From positions 32,465,561-32,529,560 of the forward strand of contig NC_088775.1 of NCBI RefSeq assembly GCF_954871325.1: a stretch of 64,000 nt of DNA, written 5' to 3'. A model generated the notes under the pieces. That model was not told the origin of the DNA and ran no database searches. It saw nothing but the letters and a program-made list of their open reading frames with translations. Made by a program: the position numbers and the translations under genes. This document shows positions 11,329 through 21,654 of this stretch, one piece after another. Source of the DNA: Gordionus sp. m RMFG-2023. Lineage: Eukaryota > Nematomorpha > Gordioida > Chordodea > Parachordodidae. The stretch's first letter is position 1. Every line of letters starts with the position of its first letter.

Positions 11329-11508
11329 ATAATCTTATAAATTTTTTAACATACTTAAAATTCTTTAAGCACCTAGATCTCTATTCAAGTTAACAAAGGA
11401 ATCTCTATTCTATGAACTACTGATCAAAAAAAATTAAGAGAGTTGTCAATCTGCAATTAAACGATCTTTCCCGGCTTCAAACAACGCTACCTATTTTAGG
11501 TTATTTAC

Positions 11509-11581
11509 GATCTCCAATCTCTCTCAATTATTGCATCTAAGCTAGCTATCTCTGAAGTCACACACTGCTTGACGTGCTTAA
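11509..11581 (-). other. Second exon-like island, minus strand
   Basis: The minus-strand frame reads KHVKQCVTSEIASLDAIIER then DWRS and ends exactly at a donor-like ATC/GTAAAT (donor at 11508). It lies 170 bp upstream of the other minus-strand island at 11128-11328 in the same orientation, so the two may be exons of one unrecognised host gene; phase compatibility was not established. Confidence 0.25.
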
Positions 11582-11654
11582 AATATAAACCAATAAATAA
11601 ATCCAATATTTTTTATATAGGTTATTCATAAAATAATAAACATTTAATAAATTC

Positions 11655-12183
11655 TATCAAAAAGACTGACAAACGGACAATTTATAGGGGACAGGGGTTC
11701 GGAACGAAAACGATAAGCTTTATCTTATCAATTTAAATTTTTAATTTCTTTTTCTTTTGTACCTAACAAGATTAATCAAATCTTTTTCTCTTTTAAATAT
11801 ACTTTTCTCACAAGGAGAAAAACAAACTTTATTAAGTAATTAATTAATTTTTCTTTTAAACAAATTTGCTTTTTTTTTTTTAAAGAAAAATCAACTAAAA
11901 CAAAAAAAATATAAACCTCAATAATATTCAATAATATTTATTTTTCTTAAAATGAATCAAAGATAATTATCTATTATTTTTTTCTACACTATTTATATTA
12001 TATTAAAAAAAAATAAACATTATTTTTTCTAAAAAAAATAACATTGCAAAATAATATTATAAAAAAAATAATAACTATTCCTATATAAATAAACGACGGC
12101 GAGACACTAAGATATTACAGAGATAACTATACTACTTATAAATAAACAATATATGCCTCGCGTCAACATCCCCCGATAGGACA
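11655..12183 (-). repeat. 3' LTR of element A
   Basis: 529 bp, matching 21655-22122 almost base for base except for an AT-rich indel of about 60 bp. In element orientation it begins TGTCCTATCGGGGGATG and is preceded by a purine-rich GAAGGGGATAGC, a plausible polypurine tract. Confidence 0.92.
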
Positions 12184-12202
12184 GCTATCCCCTTCAAAAA
12201 CC

Positions 12203-12763
12203 TTACCCACCCTCCAGAATCCAGTCGCGGTCGGCGTCTGATATTGAATACTCCAACCAGTCCATAAATTCCGGAGTCAGGTAAGTTGCCTCAAGCTCTT
12301 CCATGGTATATTCCGACTCCGGCGCCTGCACTCCCTCCTCCGCGCTGTTCCTCCAACGGCTTCCTGCGTCCCCTGGTTCCTCCACTGGCCACGGGGCCAC
12401 CTCGTTCTCCGCCAATTCAATTTCCCTAGACACCACTTCCTCCTCCGCGCTGTTCCTCCAACGGCTTCCTGCGTCCCCTGGTTCCTCCACTGGCCACGGG
12501 GCCACCTCGTTCTCTTCCAATTCAATTTCCCTAGACACCACTTCCTCCTCCGCGCTGTTCCTCCAACGGCTTCCTGCGTCCCCTGGTTCCTCCACTGGCC
12601 ACGGGGCCACCTCGTTCTCTTGCCGTTGACTTCTCACCCTCCGGCTCTCCCTCCGCAACCCCCTCTGTGGACATCGACTGCGCAGATGCCCAATCTGGTG
12701 ACATCTAAAACAGCGTCTTTGCTCTCCCACAACTGGCCTCATCGTGAGATTCGGAACTCTCAT
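12203..12763 (-). CDS. Element A 3' ORF: CCHC zinc-knuckle protein with three 35-aa repeats
   Basis: Open frame of 186 aa between pol and the 3' LTR, where env would be in errantiviruses. Residues 18-31 form one CCHC knuckle, CFRCHQIGHLRSRC, followed by an arginine-rich stretch, then three nearly identical 35-residue repeats (unit core ENEVAPWPVEEPGDAGSRWR, 105 bp each), then an acidic C-terminal tail. No signal peptide, furin site or membrane anchor, so it is not an envelope protein. A knuckle plus basic patch suggests nucleic-acid binding. Element B has a counterpart at 52009-52692 with the knuckle and an acidic tail but no repeats. The start shown is the first ATG in the frame; an upstream spliced exon is possible. 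Confidence 0.75.
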   Translation of the reverse strand: MRVPNLTMRPVVGEQRRCFRCHQIGHLRSRCPQRGLRRESRRVRSQRQENEVAPWPVEEPGDAGSRWRNSAEEEVVSREIELEENEVAPWPVEEPGDAGSRWRNSAEEEVVSREIELAENEVAPWPVEEPGDAGSRWRNSAEEGVQAPESEYTMEELEATYLTPEFMDWLEYSISDADRDWILEGG

Positions 12764-14721
12764 CTATCCCCACCAACCCGGGACCTGTCGCTGTCTCATT
12801 ATCCAATACAATTCGACGTCTTCAAAAATCCAACTTCTGCTAACATTCATCCTGGACTGGCGATCTACAGGTACTCACAATCTATATACTCAATATATAT
12901 ATGTATACATTTAAAACTTATACACCTATCCACCTTTCCCAATTTTTATCCCCTTTATTTTATAAATCAACAAGAATAATTTGATTCCCAGGCGCTATAG
13001 AAACAAATTTTGAACGAAACAATTTGCAGAAACAAATGCTAAAAAAAACCCCTTTTCCTTTTAATAAATCATACGATCCCCACGGCACTATGAAAACAAA
13101 TTTTTAAAAAAAATTCCCTTTTACTTAACCATTCATCAAAACAATTACCAACGTAATAATTCACCAAAACAATTAAACCAACGATTCAACCCCCAAAATT
13201 TTTCTTACAAATTAATTTACAGACACAAGTGGAAACAATTTCAAAAAAAAAACAAACTTCTCCTTTTCCTTCCTAATAAATCAAACGATTAAAACAAAAT
13301 TTCTTTCACTTACTAATTCACAGAAAGAATTTATTCTACTGTTTATTTCTTAACTAACACATATACATTTTTCTTTTCTTTAGTTAATAATTCCCTTCTT
13401 CCCTCATCTAATTAATTTTTCTTTTAATGAAAAAAATGTAAACCTCCATTTCCTTTACGAATCCACGAAAACTCCCAACCCAAAAAAGAACTTTACCTTT
13501 TCTTTCTCCTTCTCTTTTAATTTAAACTTAATAACAAAATTTTTCTATTTACCTTCACAATGAATGACGAATATAACCACAAGAATTTTAAACAGAATTT
13601 CTATCAATTAAGAAGTGTGAAATAAATTAGTTTTTCTTCCCCCTTTTATACTCACGATCTAAATTTAACTTGTTAACTTTTTATTTTCAGATTTATGATC
13701 CCCCTTTTTTTAAAAGGATTTTCCTCACCAACTAAATCTTGACATAATATTCTCCCAATTCCTAATTTTGATTTATTATCTTCTAAACTTTTTCCCTTTT
13801 CCAAACCTCAAACTTCTGCCAAATCATTAAATATATATATTTTTTTTAAATTTAATTTTATCTCATTTTATGTGTTACCCTAACTTTAATTCTCCCTTTC
13901 TTTCCTCAAAAATTTAGGATGATTTATTGCCTTTCTTATTTTTTCTCTTTTTTTTTAACTTTTTATTTTGACATTCTTTTTTAAATCGAGAAGTTAGCTT
14001 GTCAACATTTTTATTTTTCAAACATTCTTATTTTACTTAACTATCCCTACACCTGTCGCGCACATATCCAACTTATTTAACTAAACCTAATTTCGTAAAA
14101 ACCTTTTAACAAAGAGAGAGGCAATTATTACCAATTAAATATTAACTTTATTAAACACTCATTTGGGTTCCTATTAAGCTAAACCTTTACGAAATCACCT
14201 CGGCATCAATTACAATAATTGCTTCTTATTAAGAATATACCCGAGGTATTTGGGTCAAAAAGGTGCCCAAAACGCCCCGATAAAATATAAACTCCGGGCC
14301 CCATTAATTTAATTATTGCATTTTGCATACATGGTTAAGATCCCACACATCGAATGGTTCATTCCAGATATTCGGTCCCATTTTTCCCTACCTGCACACA
14401 TTTCAGAATAATCTCCACATTCGGACGGTACAATTTTTTATATTTATTTAGGGGTAATGGCTGACATCCGGAAGGACAATACCTACCCCGGACGGTACAA
14501 TTTTTTATATTTATTTAGGGGTAATGGCTGACATCCGGAAGGACAATACCTACCCCACTAATTATCTATATTATTTTTCTCTTTTTCGTACGTAGGGACA
14601 ATCGCTGACATTCGGAAAAACAATACCTACCCCACTAATTATATATATTTTTTTTTCTTTTTTTTTTCTACATATATTCCCGTACCCTGAATTCTGTTTA
14701 AGCCTAGTCCAATTAATACCC
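12764..14721 (-). other. Element A non-coding stretch between integrase and the 3' ORF
   Basis: About 2 kb without a supported coding region, strongly A/G-rich in element orientation. It holds degenerate repeats at 13000-13330 (CAAACGATTAAAACAAA-like) and better ones at 14422-14640. A long spacer before a 3' ORF fits expression of that ORF from a spliced RNA, as gypsy elements do for env, but no splice site was proven. Confidence 0.5.
14422..14640. repeat. 67-bp tandem repeat in element A, about 2.5 copies
   Basis: Units starting CGGACGGTACAATTTTTTAT at 14422 and 14489 (67 bp apart) are almost identical; a third, shorter and degenerate copy runs to about 14640. Each carries GGGGTAATGGCTGACATCCG. 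Non-coding. Confidence 0.8.
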
Positions 14722-17700
14722 TCATTTACTTCTCACCACCCGCAGCGCCCCTCTCAACCTCTCCGGTTCTATTCTTTTACGCAACTGATCCCGATGACGC
14801 ACCCCCTCTCTCCCATCCGCGAATCCCACTCTAGTCACTTTGTTTCCCATGTTCTCCAAAATTACTCCCGCCTCCCATTTTCTATTACTGTTGAATATTC
14901 TGGCCCATACTGCCTGTCCAACTATGAACTCCGAGGCCTTCCCAGTTTCGGTTGGCTCCTGCCTCTGCTCTGTCGGTCTTAGCGAATCCAACCAAATCCT
15001 GGTCCTCCTCCCTAAAAATTTCTCCGCCGGCGACGGCTCCTCCCCTTTTCTGCTATTATTATAATACGCCACAGCTACCCACATTTCCCCTCCGCCATCC
15101 TTTGATTTTTTCAACCAATTCTTGACTATCGCCACCATCCTCTCCGCCTGTCCATTCGAACTCGGATGGTACGGCGGTGCTAAAATGTGTTTGGCTCCCG
15201 TTTCCCCACAAAAGATTTTGAACTGCTTACTGATAAAAGCCGGCCCCCCATCCGATACTATTATAGTGGCCACTCCAAACTTAGCCCATAGATTCTTCAA
15301 TATCCTTATAACCACTTGAGTCGTTAATCCTTTGACTTCCTCATATTCAACCCACTTGGAAAATGCATCCACTACCAACATATACATCTTGTTATCAAAG
15401 TCGAAAAAGTCCAAGTGAATACGCTCCCATGGCTGAGTAGCTTTTGGCCATACACTTTCCCTATCTTTTCGAGGCATCGGAGCCCAAGAATTACATCTGA
15501 CACAGGCTCGACTGATATTTTCAATGTCTTTGTTCATTCCCGGTCACCATACATACTCCCGTCCCCACTGTTTCATTCTCTCCATACCTTGATGTCCCGC
15601 ATGAATCATTGCCATCACGGCCTCCCTTAATTTGAACGGTATAACACTCCGACTCCCTCGCACTAGACATTCATCTATAATTGCTAATTCCTTCTCTATA
15701 TATTTGAACGTTTTGTCCCCATCTTGCCACGTTTTCCGTCCCTTGAGACACGCTTTGACTCGTCTCAATTCCCGATCCTTTAATGTTTCCCTTTTAATTG
15801 CCTCCCATGTCACTGGCCCACCCCTGGATATCCCAGCCATCGTTCTGATTAGTATTCGTTCCTCCTTCTCATCTTGTCCCTCCTGTTCCTTCCCCTCACA
15901 ATCCTCTCCAGCTCCACATCGAGATAAAATGTCCGGTAGGTAGTTCTCTTTCCCTCTGCGATACCTCACTTGTACGTCAAAGCTACCCACGAGCAATAGC
16001 CACCTCTGCAACCTGGGCGACAGCATCAGCTCCTTGTTATCTTTCTTGAATAGATGCACAAGCGGCTTATGATCGGTGTAAATAACAAACCTGCGCCCAA
16101 TTAAATACTCCCGGCATTTCGTCAATCCAAAAATAACGGCGAGTGCTTCTTGCTCAATCACGGAATACCTAGTCTCTGCCTCTCTAAATATCCTTGAGAA
16201 AAATAACACCGGTCTTTCCAACCCATCAATACAATGTAATAAAGCCCCTCCTACCCCTTTATTCGACGCGTCTACCGCCACAAATACCTCCAATTCGCTG
16301 TTGAAGCACACTAATATAGGTTCCTTTCCAATTCTGCATTTCAGCTCTTTAAACGCCACCTCTTGTTCTTCTGTCCATTCAAACTTTTCTCCTTTCCTTA
16401 GCAATTGATACAACGGCGCGGCTACCTGAGCAAATCCTTCCACAAAACGATGGTAATAATTGACCATTCCCAAAAAGGCCTGCACTTCTGCTTTATTATT
16501 TGGTCTCTTCATATTGCTAATTCCCGTCATGTTCTTATCCAAAGGTCTCACCTCCTTTCCTGTAATTTTGTGTCCTAGATACGTCACTTCCATGACCCCC
16601 AAAAGGCTTTTCTCCGCACTGGCCCGCAATCCTTTTTCTTTTATTCTCCGAAATACCTCTTCCAATCTCTGTTCATGCTGTTCGGGAGTTCTTCCTGTCA
16701 CTAGCACATCATCCATATAGTAGTAAACTCCTTCCAATCCTTGAAAAACCGCTGCCATAGTCCGCTAAAAAATAGGAGCTGATACACTAAGTCCAAAGGG
16801 CAATCTACAAAACGCAAATAACCCTTTTGGGGTCGTAATCGTTAATAACCTTCTCACCTCCGGTTTCACCCGCAACTGTAGGTACGCATTAGAGAAATCA
16901 ATCTTTGAAAAATATACACTTCCCTTTAAACTGGCCAATATTTCTTCAATACGCGGCAATGGATATTTGACCTCCACGACCCATGGATTTAGCGTGACCC
17001 GGAAATCTGCACATAGACGGAGTTTTCCATTAGCTTTCTTCACTGGTACCAACGGGGTCGCCCATTCACTGTACTCTATGGGACATACAATATCCTTCTT
17101 TACCCATTGCTCCAACTCCCTTTCTACTTCTCTCCGCCACTCAAAAGGTATCCTTCGCAACGCACAATACTTTGGAACGTAACCATCCTTTAACTTAATA
17201 TCTACTTCATAATCTTTGAGACAACCTAAATCCTCATTAAAAATCACTTGATAATTTTGTACTAATCTTCGGGCTCCTTCTTGCACTTTGGCCATTCCCA
17301 ATGCCTTTCCATCCTCATCATTTAGCAACGCCTCATCATCGTGCAACGTCCTAGCCTTCATCACCTCCCGATTTCCTTGAGTTTGAGTATTCCTCACTTC
17401 CCGATTTCCTTGAGTCTTAGCCCGATTTTCTTGTGTCTTAGCATTAATCACTTCCCGGCTTCCTTGGGGTTGAGCATTATTCACATCTCGATTTTCTTGG
17501 GTTTGCGCATTATTCACATCTCCATTTTCTTTAGGCATCCCTACGTCCCTTTTTCCCGTATCTCCTTCCTCCTCCCTTTCCTTAATATCACCATATTCCT
17601 TAACAGCTCCAACGTACCCCGGGTAAATTTTCCTAGATTTATCTATATAATTGTTGTCTCTTATTTCTTCCCTAGAAGTCTTCCCCCTTATTTCTCTCTT

Positions 17701-19932
17701 ATAATTCAACTCTCCTACTCTGCCCCTAACATCACTTCCCTTTGTTGCGCCCCTTTTACTTCCCCTGGTTTCGCTCCTTAGATTGGCTTCTCTCGTTACG
17801 CTCCCTGAGTTACTCCCCTTGGTTTCGTTCCACGCATCTTCTCTTGCTACGCTCCTTGGGTTGTTCCCCTTTGTTTCGCTCCTTGGATCCTCTCTTGTTA
17901 CGCTCCTTGGGTTGTTCCCCTTTGTTTCGCTCCTTGGATCCTCTCTTGTTACGCTTCTTGGGTTGTTCCCCTTTGTTTCGCTCCTTGGATCCTCTCTTGT
18001 TACGCTCCTTGGGTTGTTCCCCTTTGTTTCGCTCCTTGGATCCTCTCTTGTTACGCTCCTTGGGTTGTTCCCCTTTGTTTCGCTCCTTGGATCCTCTCTT
18101 GTTACGCTTCTTGGGTTGTTCCCCTTTGTTTCGCTCCTTGGATCCTCTCTTGTTACGCTTCTTGGGTTGTTCCCCTTTGTTTCGCTCCTTGGATCCTCTC
18201 TTGTTACGCTCCTTGGGTTGTTCCCCTTTGTTTCGCTCCTTGGATCCTCTCTTGTTACGCTCCTTGGGTTGTTCCCCTTTGTTTCGCTCCTTGGATCCTC
18301 TCTTGTTACGCTTCTTGGGTTGTTCCCCTTTGTTTCGCTCCTTGGATCCTCTCTTGTTACGCTTCTTGGGTTGTTCCCCTTTGTTTCGCTCCTTGGATCC
18401 TCTCTTGTTACGCTTCTTGGGTTGTTCCCCTTTGTTTCGCTCCTTGGATCCTCTCTTGTTACGCTCCTTGGGTTTTTCCCCTTTGTTTCGCTCCTTGGAT
18501 CCTCTCTTGTTACGCTCCTTGGGTTGTTCCCCTTTGTTTCGCTCCTTGGATCCTCTCTTGTTACGCTTCTTGGGTTGTTCCCCTTTGTTTCGCTCCTTGG
18601 ATCCTCTCTTGTTACGCTTCTTGGGTTGTTCCCCTTTGTTTCGCTCCTTGGATCCTCTCTTGTTACGCTTCTTGGGTTGTTCCCCTTTGTTTCGCTCCTT
18701 GGATCCTCTCTTGTTACGCTCCTTGGGTTGTTCCCCTTTGTTTCGCTCCTTGGATCCTCTCTTGTTACGCTTCTTGGGTTGTTCCCCTTTGTTTCGCTCC
18801 TTGGATCCTCTCTTGTTACGCTTCTTGGGTTGTTCCCCTTTGTTTCGCTCCTTGGATCCTCTCTTGTTACGCTCCTTGGGTTGTTCCCCTTTGTTTCGCT
18901 CCTTGGATCCTCTCTTGTTACGCTCCTTGGGTTGTTCCCCTTTGTTTCGCTCCTTGGATCCTCTCTTGTTACTCTCCTTGGGTTGTTCCCCTTTGTTTCG
19001 CTCCTTGGATCCTCTCTTGTTACGCTTCTTGGGTTGTTCCCCTTTGTTTCGCTCCTTGGATCCTCTCTTGTTACGCTTCTTGGGTTGTTCCCCTTTGTTT
19101 CGCTCCTTGGATCCTCTCTTGTTACGCTTCTTGGGTTGTTCCCCTTAGTTTCGCTCCTTGGATCCTCTCTTGTTACGCTCCTTGGGTTGTTCCCCTTTGT
19201 TTTGCTCCTTGGATCCTCTCTTGTTACGCTCCTTGGGTTGTTCCCCTTTGTTTCGCTCCTTGGATCCTCTCTTGTTACGCTTCTTGGGTTGTTCCCCTTT
19301 GTTTCGCTCCTTGGATCCTCTCTTGTTACGCTTCTTGGGTTGTTCCCCTTTGTTTCGCTCCTTGGATCCTCTCTTGTTACGCTTCTTGGGTTGTTCCCCT
19401 TTGTTTCGCTCCTTGGATCCTCTCTTGTTACGCTTCTTGGGTTGTTCCCCTTTGTTTCGCTCCTTGAATGGTCTCCCCTGGTGTCAGGCTTCAATACAGT
19501 CTCAACTCCCGACCTTCCATTTTCACCCTCAAATGTCATAACTGCATACTCCTCACTAGTATTTGGTACAAATACACCCCACCATGAAAATACCCCCCAA
19601 AAACCATACCAGGGACCAATCCTAGTGATCCAGTCCCACCCCAACACAGCTTCTATATTATGATTGATAATCCATAAATCTAATACTTCAACTCTTTCCC
19701 CCAATTTTGCTATTATCTCCACCCTACCCATTGCCGCCATCAGTGTCCCATCAAACTGTCTTATCCTTAACCCCTCATTCTCTATCATTTCCCCTGGCCA
19801 AATACTTTGATATCTATTATATCCAATTACTGAAATAGCTGCCCCCGTATCAAATAACATGGGAATAATTTTCCCCTCTAAATTAATCATTACTCTCGGG
19901 CAAGGATCATTAATTATCCCATCTTGCAACAT
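14722..19932 (-). pseudogene. Element A pol region: protease, RT, RNase H, integrase
   Basis: In element order: aspartic protease with LFDTGAAISVIGY and VLGWDWIT; a long repeat-filled linker; reverse transcriptase with KLRLCADFRVTLNPW, YFSKIDFSNAYLQLRV and the catalytic YYMDDVLV; RNase H with VFVAVDASNKGVGGALLH and FVIYTDHKPLVHLF; integrase with the HHCC finger (HAGHQGMERM ... CVRCNSW), IHLDFFDF, VSDGGPAFISKQFK and the PPYHPSSNGQAERMV segment holding the catalytic glutamate. This is the Ty3/gypsy domain order. All catalytic motifs are visible. The region is broken, with about two breaks, so it is listed as a pseudogene although the insertion looks young. There is no overlap with gag; gag lies about 100 bp upstream. 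Confidence 0.9.
17800..19475 (-). repeat. 51-bp in-frame tandem repeat inside pol, about 32 copies
   Basis: A 51-bp unit encoding 17 residues (core DPRSETKGNNPRSVTRE) is repeated about 32 times between the protease and RT domains, with almost no divergence. Because 51 is a multiple of three, the pol frame is preserved, and the other frames stay open too, creating long false plus-strand ORFs. Flanking 17650-17800 has degenerate units. The encoded linker is charged (Arg, Lys, Glu, Asp), lacks hydrophobic residues apart from Val and is probably unstructured. Confidence 0.95.
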
Positions 19933-20037
19933 ATTTAAAACCCCCTCCCTATTAGTTATCTTCCGAAAAAATCTCTCCTCTGTTCTTCCTAACCGCCACG
20001 CCCCGATCCGTAATGTCGATTTTTCGCCATCATATAG

Positions 20038-20784
20038 TCACACATTCTCACAGTCCCTCGCCACATGTCCCGCCCCTCGACACCTAAAACACTCCATATC
20101 CATCTCCCCCGTTTCCTTGACATTGATCGCACGAACCCCTTCCACTTTCTCTCGCTTAATAGTCCTTACATTTGAAGCATTTGGACCCATCCCCCTCTCC
20201 GGAAAACCATTCTTATTACTGTAACTGCTTACATTACAATCCTCTTTATTATGTCCAAAGCGTCCACAACCCGCACATCTCAACCTTTCCTGTTTGCCAG
20301 GACAGTAAGGGGCTATATGACCAAATTTCCCACAACCAAAACACTTTGTATCACGACAATCTCTAAGCATATGACCTGGTTTACCACAATTATAACAATT
20401 CATTCCCCCTTTCCTTTGCGGCTCAAAACTCTGTCTTATTTCCATTCTCCTTCCCCTAGAGTACTCTTTTGGTTCTCTATAAGGTCTCAATGCCTGATTA
20501 TCATTACAATCCTGCTTGTCAGTTATATATAAACTTCTGCTTATATCGCTATCCGTCCACCCCCTAATTAACTCCTGAACCGGCAACCATGTTACTCTGC
20601 CCATCATATCTTCCTCTCCATTATGCCCCTCAATGGTTAAAGTTTGTCCTTTGATTTTTACACTGCGACTTCTCTTCATTCTCCTACCCCAAATTAAACT
20701 ACAAATCCATATAATTAATATCACCAACGCCCCAAAAATATTATACTGAACCTCCCAATACTTAACAAATTTTAAGCTTTTCAT
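20038..20784 (-). CDS. Element A Gag-like protein: N-terminal membrane segment plus four CCHC knuckles
   Basis: 248 aa. Residues 15-33 form a hydrophobic helix (FGALVILIIWICSLIWG) followed by RRMKRSR, a typical membrane segment with a positive cytoplasmic flank. A conserved block (TLTIEGHNGEED, VTWLPVQELI) follows. CCHC knuckles lie at residues 130-143, 148-161, 170-183 and 232-245. There is no room for a normal capsid domain: gypsy Gag proteins are usually 350-500 aa. Element B encodes the same layout at 46977-47746, so the short form is a property of the lineage. It sits where gag belongs, between leader and protease. Inference: nucleic-acid binding at a membrane. Alternatively the capsid was replaced by the leader ORF upstream. 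Confidence 0.8.
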   Translation of the reverse strand: MKSLKFVKYWEVQYNIFGALVILIIWICSLIWGRRMKRSRSVKIKGQTLTIEGHNGEEDMMGRVTWLPVQELIRGWTDSDISRSLYITDKQDCNDNQALRPYREPKEYSRGRRMEIRQSFEPQRKGGMNCYNCGKPGHMLRDCRDTKCFGCGKFGHIAPYCPGKQERLRCAGCGRFGHNKEDCNVSSYSNKNGFPERGMGPNASNVRTIKREKVEGVRAINVKETGEMDMECFRCRGAGHVARDCENV

Positions 20785-20865
20785 CCGAACGTTATAAAAA
20801 ATTTATTATTAATTTTAAAATGAAAATCTTGGTTATTTGTAAAGTTAATAGATAAGATATTATTA

Positions 20866-21360
20866 CTAACGTAAATAATCCAATAATGCACATATACATG
20901 CAACAATCTCAAACAAAATAATCAATATACCTATTATTGATAGGATGTTGTCTAAATTGCTCTCCGCGAATTTACCGTGTATTTTGATTTCTTTAACCCA
21001 AACTGATAGCACTTTTGTGTAATTTATTTCTTCAAAAAATTTGGACAGCACTTCCGTACAATTATGATTTGCGAAAAATTTGGGCAGTACTTCCGTGTAT
21101 TTAAGCCTCACGAATAATTTGGGCAGAACTTCCGTGTATTTAAGCCTCACGAATAATTTGGGCAGCACTTCCGTATATTTAAACTTCGCGAATAATTTGG
21201 GCAGCACTTCCGTGTGTTTAAGCTTTGCGAATAATTTGGGCAGCACTTCGGTGTATTTAAACTTCGCGAATAATTTGTGATTTTCTATTCTTAAACTTCC
21301 GCCGCACGGGTAACCTAAATTCTCACCAAAGGATTTTATATTCTTAAACTTCCGCCGCAC
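20866..21360 (-). CDS. Element A leader ORF: 13-aa repeats and C-terminal membrane segment
   Basis: 164 aa, ending 81 bp upstream of the Gag ORF. Residues about 25-105 are repeats of LPKLFAKFKYTEV (39 bp per unit), amphipathic and Lys-rich, and the C-terminus carries a hydrophobic helix (IIGILIILFEIVACICALL). The 5' end of the frame runs into the 53-bp non-coding array, so the true start is uncertain. In element B a 33-codon hydrophobic ORF (46874-46975) sits at the same place just before Gag. Function unknown; membrane peptide is an inference. Confidence 0.5.
   Translation of the reverse strand: MRRKFKNIKSFGENLGYPCGGSLRIENHKLFAKFKYTEVLPKLFAKLKHTEVLPKLFAKFKYTEVLPKLFVRLKYTEVLPKLFVRLKYTEVLPKFFANHNCTEVLSKFFEEINYTKVLSVWVKEIKIHGKFAESNLDNILSIIGILIILFEIVACICALLDYLR
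21040..21290 (-). repeat. 39-bp tandem repeat in the element A leader, about six copies
   Basis: GGGCAG markers occur at 21082, 21121, 21160 and onward at 39-bp spacing. Units are multiples of three and keep the leader ORF open, encoding the 13-aa repeats. Confidence 0.9.
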
Positions 21361-21620
21361 GGGTAACCTAAATTCTCACCAAAGGATTTTATATTCTTAA
21401 ACTTCCGCCGCACGGGTAACCTAAATTCTCACCAAAGGATTTTATATTCTTAAACTTCCGCCGCACGGGTAACCTAAATTCTCACAAAAGGATTTTATAT
21501 TCTTAAACTTCCGCCGCACGGGTAACCTAAATTCTCACCAAAGGATTTTATATTCTTAAACTTCCGCCGCACGGGTAACCTAAATTCTCACCAAAGGATT
21601 TTATATTCTTAAATTAAAAG
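21283..21620 (-). repeat. 53-bp tandem repeat in the element A leader, six copies
   Basis: GCCGCACGGGTAACCTAAAT recurs at 21301, 21354, 21407, 21460, 21513 and 21566, exactly 53 bp apart and almost identical. 53 is not a multiple of three, so the array is non-coding. It begins about 30 bp after the primer-binding-like site. Confidence 0.95.
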
Positions 21621-21636
21621 TTTTTTTACGATATGC

Positions 21637-21653
21637 TCGTCTTGGCCACCAAT
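21637..21653 (-). promoter_or_regulatory. Primer-binding-like site of element A
   Basis: Directly inside the 5' LTR, in element orientation, the sequence reads TGGTGGCCAAGACGAGC. Its complement would be a tRNA 3' end closing in CCA (GCTCGTCTTGGCCACCA). The tRNA was not identified. Confidence 0.6.
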
Positions 21654-21654
21654 T

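Noticed and set aside
12303-12629. Plus-strand frame with three Ser/Pro-rich repeats
   Set aside because: Antisense of the three 105-bp repeats of the element A 3' ORF; the minus-strand frame has the zinc knuckle and fits the element layout.
12203-12763. Envelope gene in element A (and 52009-52692 in element B)
   Set aside because: Position fits env, but there is no signal peptide, cleavage site, fusion peptide or membrane anchor; each has a CCHC zinc knuckle instead.
17742-19663. Long plus-strand open frames (468 and 626 codons) of Leu/Ser/Phe-rich repeats
   Set aside because: They are antisense shadows of the 51-bp in-frame array in element A. Because the unit length is a multiple of three and lacks stops on either strand, several frames stay open.
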